Positions 57,386 through 64,000 of a stretch of 64,000 bases of DNA are shown in pieces. The notes beneath the pieces are model-generated. The model made no database searches. It had not been told where the DNA came from and worked only from the letters and a program-made list of their open reading frames with translations. The DNA lies in NCBI RefSeq assembly GCF_000756775.1, contig NZ_CCSF01000001.1, forward strand, positions 2,790,001 through 2,854,000, written 5' to 3'. The translations under genes and the position numbers were made by a program. This DNA is from Pseudomonas saudiphocaensis (GTDB taxonomy: Bacteria > Pseudomonadota > Gammaproteobacteria > Pseudomonadales > Pseudomonadaceae). The first letter of the stretch is position 1; each line of letters opens with the position of its first letter.

Positions 57386-58237
57386 TTAGCCCAGCAGGCC
57401 CATGACCATGCCTGGCATCTGGCCGGCTTGCTTGAGCATGGAGATGCCGGACTGCATAAGCATGGAGTTCTTGCTCATGTTGGCGCTTTCCACAGCGAAG
57501 TCGGCGTCCATGATCCGGCCGCGGCCCATCTCGGTGTTATCGCGCATGTTTGCCAGGTTGTTGATGGTGTGGTTCAGACGGTTGATGTTTGCACCGAATT
57601 TGCCACGGAGTGTGCCGACAGTCCCGAGCAGCGTGTCAAGCTGGTCTACTGCAGTGTTTGCTTTCGTTTGGTCGCCGATGCCAGCGGCGATTCCGGCTTG
57701 GGTGGAACCACTGGCAGCACCTGTCAAAGCCGTAACGTCAGCGGATACGTCCATTTCCAGATCGTCGGCGGCGGCTGTGCCGATTTGGAAAGTGATCGCA
57801 GCCGCGAATTTGCCGCCAGTTAGCAGTTTTGTACCTGCTCCGTACGCGGTGTTATCTTCGATATTCTTCAGTTCCAGCTTCAACGCCGAGAACTCTGCGT
57901 CAAGAGCGGTGTATTCATTAGTACCGTTCGTGCCGTTAGCTGCTTGCAGCGCCAGATCCTTCATGCGCTGAACGATATCGGTATATTCGTTCAACGCACC
58001 TTCAGCAGTTTGCATCATCGAAATGGCGTCCTGCGAGTTCCGCGAAGCGACAGCCATGCCGCGGCTTTGCGCGTTCAGTCGAGTCGCGATCTGCAGGCCG
58101 GCAGCGTCGTCTGCTGCGGAGTTGATGCGCAGACCGGTGCTCAGGCGCTGCTGGTTGACCGACAGGGCGTTGTTGGTCTTGTTCAGGTTGGTGTTGGCGA
58201 TGAGGCTGGAGTAGTTGGTATGAATGGACAGGGCCAT
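57386..58237 (-). CDS. fliC: Lateral-type flagellin
   Basis: Filament protein (LafA), 283 residues. The conserved N-terminal D0/D1 (HTNYSSLIANTNLNKTNNAL, LSTGLRINSAADDAAGLQIA in parts) and C-terminal D1/D0 (NINRLNHTINNLANMRDNTE) are joined by a short variable middle (about 140-195), so the filament surface domains are small. The ATG at 58237 has an AAGGA site. It lies between the ToxR-like operon and flgA. Confidence 0.95.
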   Translation of the reverse strand: MALSIHTNYSSLIANTNLNKTNNALSVNQQRLSTGLRINSAADDAAGLQIATRLNAQSRGMAVASRNSQDAISMMQTAEGALNEYTDIVQRMKDLALQAANGTNGTNEYTALDAEFSALKLELKNIEDNTAYGAGTKLLTGGKFAAAITFQIGTAAADDLEMDVSADVTALTGAASGSTQAGIAAGIGDQTKANTAVDQLDTLLGTVGTLRGKFGANINRLNHTINNLANMRDNTEMGRGRIMDADFAVESANMSKNSMLMQSGISMLKQAGQMPGMVMGLLG

Positions 58238-58551
58238 GATGAATTCCTTCGTGCTAAGTGGCTGTAGGAGCTGGCTTGACTGCCTGCTGAAGGGGTAAGG
58301 CGACAGCTCTTTGCGAAGGATTAAATCCTGACGTCAAAAAATTTTAGATTTCTTTCTGAGAGCGTGCCGAGCGCGTATTCCTTGGGCTGTTCCGCTGAAC
58401 CTGCGAAGTCTTTTTAGGCTTGGGTTGTCGGTGAGGCCGCTTTCGCCGCGGGGGCGCGGCTCCCACTGGTTGGGGTGGCTGGTATCTATGTAGTGTTTTG
58501 ATGCGGAGTCGCAACCGGGTAGGGAATCCACACTACCTAAAGGCTTTTAGC
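58238..58551. promoter_or_regulatory. Upstream region of flagellin
   Basis: 314 bp containing the flagellin promoter on the minus strand. I found no clear sigma-28 or sigma-54 match. A perfect dyad AGGATTAAATCCT (58317-58329) and a REP-like unit near 58436-58468 are present. Confidence 0.5.
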
Positions 58552-59355
58552 TTAGAAGGTGCTGGTCACTACGCCTGCCTCTACCACCTTCGCATCGATC
58601 ACCTTCTCGCTTCTTACATTGCGTACACGGATGACGTCACCGGGCTGGCCGTCGGCCAGGGCTTCGCCGGAAGTGGTGGCTTCGATGCCTTCGTGGCTGG
58701 CGATGATCTTTACCGGTTGGCCGCGTCGGACCGCCATGCTTTGCGCAAGCAGCGCTGGGGTGAGGGTCTGGCCGGCGCGGATGCGGCGCTTGGCGGTCAG
58801 GCCGATCACTTCGTCGAGGTGGTTGTAATACCCGCGGCGCGCCTTGGCGATATTGATGCGTTGCAGCTTGAGGTCGCCGGCAGTCAGGGTCTGGCCTCGG
58901 TCGATCAGGCCTTCGGCGTGGACGGCCGGCAGGAACACATGCGCTTGCCCGGTGGCATTCACTGACCAGCCGGGCGCTTCGGTGCAGCGGACCTGCAGTT
59001 GTTGGCGCTCCATGGCGGAGGGTGCGTCGCCGATAGCCTGAACCTGCGGTGCGGCCGGGCAGGCGGGCTGATTGGCGGCGCTCGTCGGTATGTTGATTTC
59101 GTAACGCAGTTGCATGCCTTGCCAGCCCTGACGCTGGGCCTGTTGTTCGAGCATCGTGCGCAAGTGGTTTTCCGCCGCTTGTCGGATCTGGCTGGTGGCG
59201 TCCGCCTGAGCCTGGGTGGGTAGCGTCAGCAGCAGTAGTGAAGCGACGAGCCAGGCGGAAAGACCTTTTCCGCTTCCGCTCGTGCGCCCTTTGACAGGCG
59301 GAAGCCGGTGCCTAGTTTGTCGGCCGCCTGATCCAATTGTTTCTATATAAATCAA
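58552..59355 (-). CDS. flgA: Flagellar P-ring assembly chaperone FlgA
   Basis: Periplasmic chaperone for FlgI. 267 residues starting with TTG at 59355, with an AAAGG site; no ATG or GTG precedes the signal peptide (LSAWLVASLLLLTLPTQAQA, about 33-52). The C-terminal SAF domain (HVFLPAVHAEGLIDRGQTLTAGDLKL) is present. It is divergent from flgB. Confidence 0.88.
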   Translation of the reverse strand: MIYIETIGSGGRQTRHRLPPVKGRTSGSGKGLSAWLVASLLLLTLPTQAQADATSQIRQAAENHLRTMLEQQAQRQGWQGMQLRYEINIPTSAANQPACPAAPQVQAIGDAPSAMERQQLQVRCTEAPGWSVNATGQAHVFLPAVHAEGLIDRGQTLTAGDLKLQRINIAKARRGYYNHLDEVIGLTAKRRIRAGQTLTPALLAQSMAVRRGQPVKIIASHEGIEATTSGEALADGQPGDVIRVRNVRSEKVIDAKVVEAGVVTSTF

Positions 59356-59378
59356 TTACTTACCTTTATATCTGGCTT

Positions 59379-59393
59379 CGGCACGTTTTCTGC
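59379..59393 (+). promoter_or_regulatory. Sigma-54 promoter of the flgB operon
   Basis: CGGCACG-N4-CTGC, followed by A, keeps the exact GG/GC spacing with two mismatches to TGGCACG-N4-TTGC. It lies 59 bp upstream of the flgB ATG. Confidence 0.6.
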
Positions 59394-59452
59394 AGAACAC
59401 CTGCAAAGCGGTGGGCTGTGTTCAGCCTGCCCCGGCTGCACAGGGTAACGGA

Positions 59453-59818
59453 ATGAGTATACGGATTGATGAGGCACTGGGCGTTCACGAGCGCGCCCTG
59501 GGTCTGCGCATGCAGCGCAGCGAGATTCTCGCGGCGAACCTGGCCAACGAAACCACCCCCGGCTTCCAGGCGCGGGATATCGACTTCAGCAAGGAGATGC
59601 AGCGGCTGGACAGCGCCAGCTCGCCGCGCGCGAGCGTCGCCGGGACTGACCCGCGCCTGCTGTTTCGCGTGCCGAGCCAAGCCTCGCAGGACGGCAATAC
59701 CGTCGAGCTGTCCACCGAGCAGGCGCAGTTTGCGCGCAACTCCATGGATTTCCAGACCAGCCTGACCTTCATCACCATGAAGTTTCGGGGCCTGAAGCAA
59801 GCCATCGAGGGCCGTTAA
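59453..59818 (+). CDS. flgB: Flagellar rod protein FlgB
   Basis: Proximal rod protein, 121 residues with the FlgB N-terminal SEILAANLANETTPGFQARDID. The ATG at 59453 has an AGGG site. It begins flgBCDEFGH. Confidence 0.94.
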   Translation: MSIRIDEALGVHERALGLRMQRSEILAANLANETTPGFQARDIDFSKEMQRLDSASSPRASVAGTDPRLLFRVPSQASQDGNTVELSTEQAQFARNSMDFQTSLTFITMKFRGLKQAIEGR

Positions 59819-59821
59819 GCC

Positions 59822-60250
59822 ATGTCGTTCGATTCCATCTACCGCATCGCCGGCTCGTCGATGAACGCGCAGACCGTGCGTCTCAACACCGTGGCCAGCA
59901 ACCTGGCCAACACCGACTCGGCCGCTGCCAACCCGGCGGATGTCTATCAGGCGCGCAAGCCGATGTTCGCCGCGGTGTACGAAAACAATTCGCTGACCCG
60001 TGGCGTCGGCATGGGCGGCGCCCATGTGCAGGTGCTCGATGTGGTCACCTCGGAAGCAGAGCCCAAGCGCCGCTACGAGCCGGGCAATCCGCTGGCCAAT
60101 GCCCAAGGCTACGTCTACTACCCCGATATCAACCAGATCGAAGAGATGACTGACATGATGTCGGCCACCCGTAGCTTCGAGACCGGCGTCGAGGTGCTCA
60201 ATCGCGTGAAAAGCATGCAGCAGAGCCTGCTGCGCCTGGGAGAAGTCTGA
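59822..60250 (+). CDS. flgC: Flagellar rod protein FlgC
   Basis: Proximal rod protein, 142 residues, with MNAQTVRLNTVASNLANTDSA. It shares the A of its stop with the flgD start. Confidence 0.94.
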   Translation: MSFDSIYRIAGSSMNAQTVRLNTVASNLANTDSAAANPADVYQARKPMFAAVYENNSLTRGVGMGGAHVQVLDVVTSEAEPKRRYEPGNPLANAQGYVYYPDINQIEEMTDMMSATRSFETGVEVLNRVKSMQQSLLRLGEV

Positions 60251-60930
60251 TGGCGACTGTTGGTTCCGTGATGGATAGCAGCCTGGAAGGCAACTCCATC
60301 GACCAGGTCAAGCGGGCGGTGAACATCAGCGATGCCGCGACCATGGAGAACAACTTCATCAGCCTGATGGTCGCGCAGATCAAGAACCAGGATCCGACCA
60401 AGCCGGTGGACAGCACCGAGTTTCTCAACCAGTACTCGGCGATGTCGCAGGTCAAGAGCATGGAGAACATGTCCAGCCTGATGCAGAGCAACCTGGTGCT
60501 GACCGACAACCTGCAGACGTTGACCGCTGCCGGCCTGGTCGGCCAGCAGGTGAGCGTGGCGGTGGAGTCGCTGGATCTCGGCGGCCAGGCCGTCAACGGC
60601 CAGTTCGAGCTGGCCCACGCCTCGACCCGTACCGCGCTGTTGCTGACCGATTCCAACGGTACCCAGACCCGCATCGAGCTGGGCGGCCAATCCGCCGGCA
60701 AGGTGCCCTTTGTGATCGACCCGGCCAAGCACGGCCTGCGCGACGGCCAGTACAGCGTCAGCATCGAGACGGAAAACGGCGAGTTCCCGCGGGTGGAAGT
60801 GGCCGGTGAAGTCAGCAACGTCCGCGTCAGCGCTGAGGGCCCGGTACTGCAGGTGCAGGGCGTTGGCTCTGTGCCCTTCTACAACATTCTTGAGTTCGCC
60901 CAGACCGAAGTCGGCCTGCTCGGCGGCTGA
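60250..60930 (+). CDS. flgD: Flagellar hook-cap protein FlgD
   Basis: Hook assembly scaffold, 226 residues with the N-terminal FlgD segment (FISLMVAQIKNQDPTKPVDSTEFL) and two C-terminal Ig-like/FlgD folds. Cotranscribed with flgC. Confidence 0.93.
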   Translation: MATVGSVMDSSLEGNSIDQVKRAVNISDAATMENNFISLMVAQIKNQDPTKPVDSTEFLNQYSAMSQVKSMENMSSLMQSNLVLTDNLQTLTAAGLVGQQVSVAVESLDLGGQAVNGQFELAHASTRTALLLTDSNGTQTRIELGGQSAGKVPFVIDPAKHGLRDGQYSVSIETENGEFPRVEVAGEVSNVRVSAEGPVLQVQGVGSVPFYNILEFAQTEVGLLGG

Positions 60931-60980
60931 GCCTTGTTGCTCGTCAGCCCCTTTTCAACTTATTGCATCGAGATCAGCCC

Positions 60981-62174
60981 ATGAGCTTCAACATCGCCCT
61001 GACCGGCCTGTCCGCCGTCAACCAGCAACTCAACACCATCGGCAACAACATCGCCAACTCCGGCACTGTCGGCTTCAAGTCCTCGCGTACCGATTTCGGC
61101 AGCCTCTATGCCGAATCTCAGGCCATGGGCGTGGAAGTCACCGGCACCACCCAGAGCATCAGCCAGGGCGGCGCGCTGACCACCACCAACCGCAGCCTCG
61201 ACCTGGCGATTTCCGGTGGCGGTTTCTTCGTCACCCGCGCCAGCAATGGCGATGTTTCCTACACCCGTGCCGGCGTGTTCGGTACCGATAAGGACAGCTT
61301 CCTGACCAACAGCCTCGGCCAGCGCCTGCAGGGCTATCCGGCCGATGCCACCGGCAACCTGCAGACCGGTACCGTCAGCGACCTGCAGCTCAAATCCGGT
61401 GGACTGCCGGCCAAGGCCACCGACGCGCTGAGCTTCGTCGCCAACCTGGATGCGAACCAGGAGGTGCCGGCCGTGGGCTTTGATCCGCTGGTAGCCGATA
61501 GCTACAACTCCACCTACACCACCAAGCTGTTCGACTCCCAGGGCAAGGAACACACCCTGACGCAGTATTTCGTCAAAGACGCCGCTCCGCTGGATAACAG
61601 CTGGACCGCGCACTACTTTGTCGACGGCAACGACTTGGGAACTCCGGCGAAGCTGGCATTCGATACAAGCGGCTCGCTGACTACTCCGCTTGGCCCTGCA
61701 CTGACTGCGACTCTCGGCACTGATGTCGCGACTCTCAACATCCAGCTCGACTACACCGGCACCAGCCAGTACGGCTCCGAATTCAGCGTTACCGGCAACC
61801 GGGCCACCGGCTACGCGGCGGGCGAGCAGACCGGCATGAGCGTCGAGAAGGATGGCCGCGTCTACGCCACTTACTCCAACGGCGAGCGCCTGCTGCAGGG
61901 CCAGGTGGTATTGGCCAGCTTCGTCAACGCCGAGGGCCTGAAGAACATCAGCGGCACCGCCTGGACCGAAACCGCAGCCTCCGGCGCGGCCATGCTGGGT
62001 GCGCCCGGCGTCGGCCAGTACGGCAGCCTGGCCTCCGGTGCGCTGGAAAGCTCCAACGTCGACCTCACCCAGCAGCTGGTGGGCCTGATGGAAGGCCAGC
62101 GTAACTACCAGGCCAACACCCAGGTCATCTCCACCAACAAAGAACTGACTCAGGTTCTGTTCAACGCTATTTGA
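60981..62174 (+). CDS. flgE: Flagellar hook protein FlgE
   Basis: Hook subunit, 397 residues with the flagellar hook N-terminal ALTGLSAVNQQLNTIGNNIANS and C-terminal LVGLMEGQRNYQANTQVI. The ATG at 60981 is selected; an upstream extension to 60963 is unlikely. Confidence 0.94.
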   Translation: MSFNIALTGLSAVNQQLNTIGNNIANSGTVGFKSSRTDFGSLYAESQAMGVEVTGTTQSISQGGALTTTNRSLDLAISGGGFFVTRASNGDVSYTRAGVFGTDKDSFLTNSLGQRLQGYPADATGNLQTGTVSDLQLKSGGLPAKATDALSFVANLDANQEVPAVGFDPLVADSYNSTYTTKLFDSQGKEHTLTQYFVKDAAPLDNSWTAHYFVDGNDLGTPAKLAFDTSGSLTTPLGPALTATLGTDVATLNIQLDYTGTSQYGSEFSVTGNRATGYAAGEQTGMSVEKDGRVYATYSNGERLLQGQVVLASFVNAEGLKNISGTAWTETAASGAAMLGAPGVGQYGSLASGALESSNVDLTQQLVGLMEGQRNYQANTQVISTNKELTQVLFNAI

Positions 62175-62183
62175 GGCTGATCC

Positions 62184-62912
62184 ATGGATCGTTTGGGATA
62201 CACGGCAATGACCGCCGCCAGCCGCACGATGATGTCGCTGACGGTGCGCTCGAACAACCTGGCCAACGTCAACACGCCCGGCTTTCGCGCCGATATGGAG
62301 CGCGCCCAGGCGGTGGCTGTCGAGGGTTACGGCTACGACAGCCGGCACATGGCGGTGGTCCAGAACAACGGCGTCAACTTGACTGCCGGTCCGCTTATGG
62401 CCACCGGCCGCGAGCTGGATTTCGCCGTCAAGGGCACCGGCCTGATCGTCCTGCAGGACGGCGAGGGCGAGGCCTATACCCGTCAGGGCAGCATGCAGAT
62501 CGATTCCGAGGGGCGCCTGACGCTCAACGGCCGCGCGGTCATGGGCGAGAACGGTCCTATCGAGCTGCCCGAGCATGACCGGGTGGAAATCGGCAATGAC
62601 GGCACCGTATCGATCATGGCGCCCGGTGACTGGCTGATGGCCGAAGTCGACCGTATCCGCCTGGTGGATGTCGCCGCGGCCGACCTTATGAAGAACGACG
62701 CCGGCCTGCTGGTAACCCGCAATGGCGAGCCCGCCGTGCCCAGCGAAGACGTGCGTCTGGCCAGCGGCTTCCTGGAGTCGAGCAACGTCTCGGCCATCGA
62801 AGAGCTGGTGGCCACCATGAGCCTCAACCGCCTGTTCGAAACCCAGGTGAAAATGATGAAAGCCGCCGAGGATCTTTCCAACGCCGGCAACCAGATGATC
62901 CGCGGCAGCTGA
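62184..62912 (+). CDS. flgF: Flagellar rod protein FlgF
   Basis: Proximal rod protein, 242 residues with TAASRTMMSLTVRSNNLANV and a C-terminal rod motif EELVATMSLNRLFETQVKMM. Confidence 0.93.
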   Translation: MDRLGYTAMTAASRTMMSLTVRSNNLANVNTPGFRADMERAQAVAVEGYGYDSRHMAVVQNNGVNLTAGPLMATGRELDFAVKGTGLIVLQDGEGEAYTRQGSMQIDSEGRLTLNGRAVMGENGPIELPEHDRVEIGNDGTVSIMAPGDWLMAEVDRIRLVDVAAADLMKNDAGLLVTRNGEPAVPSEDVRLASGFLESSNVSAIEELVATMSLNRLFETQVKMMKAAEDLSNAGNQMIRGS

Positions 62913-62926
62913 TCGGGAGATAACGC

Positions 62927-63712
62927 ATGAGTTCCGCACTTTGGGTCAGCAAAACCGGTCTGGCCGCCCAGGACACCGCCATGGCGACCATCGCCAACAA
63001 CCTGGCGAACGTGAACACCAACGGCTTCAAGAGTGACCGCGCGGTTTTCGAGGACCTGTTCTACACCATCGAGAAGCAGCCCGGCGCCCAGGCTGATGAG
63101 ATCAACACCGTGCCCTCCGGCATCCAGCTGGGCAGCGGCGTGCGTGTCGCCGGCACTCAGAAGGTATTCACCGAAGGCAGCATGCAGACCACCGGCCAGC
63201 CGATGGACCTGGCGATTGTCGGGCGCGGCTTCTTTCAGGTGGAAGCGCCCAACGGCGACATCCTCTACACCGAGAACGGCCAGTTCCAGCTCAATGCCGA
63301 AGGCATGATGGTCAACGCTCAGGGCCTGCCGCTGAACCCGCCCATAGAAGTGCCGCAGGGCAGCACCGGCTTTACCGTAGGCGCCGACGGCATCGTCACC
63401 GCGGTGCTGGCTGGCGACACCCTGCCTTCGGAGCTGGGCCAGATCACCCTGGTCAACTTCACCAACCCGGGCGGCCTGGAAGCCCTGGGTGGCAACCTCT
63501 ACCGCGAAACCGTCTCCAGTGGCGAGCCGGTGGAAGGTGTGGCGGGCGAAGAAGGCCTGGGGCAGCTCAAGCAGGGCGTGCTGGAAGGCTCCAACGTGCA
63601 GGTGGTCGAGGCCATGGTGGCGATGATTGCCGTGCAGCGCGCCTACGAGGCCAATGCCAAGGTGCTCGATGCGGCATCCGGCATGCAGCAGTTCCTCAAC
63701 CAGACCGTTTGA
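62927..63712 (+). CDS. flgG: Flagellar rod protein FlgG
   Basis: Distal rod protein, 261 residues, with AQDTAMATIANNLANVNTNG and C-terminal VVEAMVAMIAVQRAYEANAK. It lies 14 bp after flgF. Confidence 0.95.
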   Translation: MSSALWVSKTGLAAQDTAMATIANNLANVNTNGFKSDRAVFEDLFYTIEKQPGAQADEINTVPSGIQLGSGVRVAGTQKVFTEGSMQTTGQPMDLAIVGRGFFQVEAPNGDILYTENGQFQLNAEGMMVNAQGLPLNPPIEVPQGSTGFTVGADGIVTAVLAGDTLPSELGQITLVNFTNPGGLEALGGNLYRETVSSGEPVEGVAGEEGLGQLKQGVLEGSNVQVVEAMVAMIAVQRAYEANAKVLDAASGMQQFLNQTV

Positions 63713-63717
63713 GGCCG

Positions 63718-64000
63718 ATGATGCGCACCCCGATCCTGCTTCTACTGGTCGCCTTGCTGGGCGGCTGCGCCAGCTTCAACGAGTTGCTGCCGGAAGAGGA
63801 TTCCAGCGAGTTCGAGCCGTTGGAGCTGGACTACAGCCTGCCGCCCGTCAGCGGTGGCGGCCTGTTCCGTTCCGGCTATGGCGGCTCGCTGGTCAGCGAC
63901 AATCGTGCGGTGCGTGTCGGCGACATTCTTACCGTGGTGCTCGACGAATCGACCCAGTCGAGCAAGAGCGCAGGCACCAGTTTCGGCAAGGAATCGAGCA
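63718..64000 (+). CDS. flgH: Flagellar L-ring lipoprotein FlgH (3' end outside window)
   Basis: L-ring protein in the outer membrane. The first 94 residues are visible: a lipoprotein signal peptide ending LLGGC with the lipid-modified Cys, then ending within VVLDESTQSSKSAGTSFG. The start is ATG at 63718, with a second ATG at 63721. The remaining flgIJKL are expected beyond the window. Confidence 0.92.
   Translation, partial: MMRTPILLLLVALLGGCASFNELLPEEDSSEFEPLELDYSLPPVSGGGLFRSGYGGSLVSDNRAVRVGDILTVVLDESTQSSKSAGTSFGKESS

Noticed and set aside
58351-58370. CGGCACG on the minus strand before flagellin as a sigma-54 promoter
   Set aside because: The -12 region reads CAGA, so the required GC is missing at the correct spacing.
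60960-62939. 659-codon frame on the minus strand across flgE and flgF
   Set aside because: It is antisense to two well-supported flagellar genes and arises from codon bias in high-GC DNA.

Overview
The window is typical chromosomal DNA of a Pseudomonas species. It has high GC, with adjacent oxyR-recG, a three-gene pntAA/pntAB/pntB transhydrogenase operon, tandem DUF2388 genes, a YbaK-HDOD fusion and REP-type intergenic palindromes. A second, lateral-type flagellar locus points to a lineage that carries Laf/Flag-2-like flagella. I see no integrase, phage gene, IS element, rRNA, tRNA or CRISPR array.

Layout. 1-13.5 kb: end of cysA, a catalase, an SMI1/KNR4 protein, a RES/Xre toxin-antitoxin pair read leftward with a readable promoter/operator, a CobW-family metallochaperone, small secreted proteins, a DUF4105 protein with three tandem DUF2388 genes, a DUF1127 protein and the pnt operon. 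14-21.7 kb: a tightly overlapped type II secretion operon, gspE to gspM, without gspC or gspD in the window. 21.8-33.9 kb: YbaK-HDOD protein, oxyR-recG, an SDR protein, a zinc alcohol dehydrogenase, an AEC transporter, a methyltransferase with a heme-oxygenase-like diiron protein, a small hydrophilic protein and a PilZ protein.

34-64 kb (to the window edge): one contiguous flagellar locus. fliM-fliN-fliP-fliQ-fliR-flhB-flhA run leftward from a 414-bp divergent region. Rightward come a sigma-54 activator (LafK type), fliEFGHIJ, flgM-flgN, then fliD-fliS-fliT-like-fliK-fliL-fliA-motA-motB (the lafBCDEFSTU block). Next, leftward, are a periplasmic protein with a ToxR-like membrane regulator, a short flagellin and flgA. 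Rightward again are flgB to flgH, cut by the window end. FliO, FlhF, FlhG and chemotaxis genes are absent, and FliM lacks the usual CheY-binding N terminus. The set therefore looks like a complete, separately regulated lateral flagellum with its own sigma-28, anti-sigma and proton-type stator.

Regulation visible in the sequence: sigma-54 type -24/-12 elements before fliD and flgB, a weaker one in the fliM/lafK divergent region, and a possible sigma-28 promoter before flgM. The most interesting points are the ToxR/ToxS-like pair inside the flagellar locus, the CheY-blind FliM, the repeat-rich insertion between fliP and fliQ, the diiron-oxidase/methyltransferase pair, and the DUF4105 protein that combines a metallopeptidase motif with a predicted cysteine-hydrolase motif.
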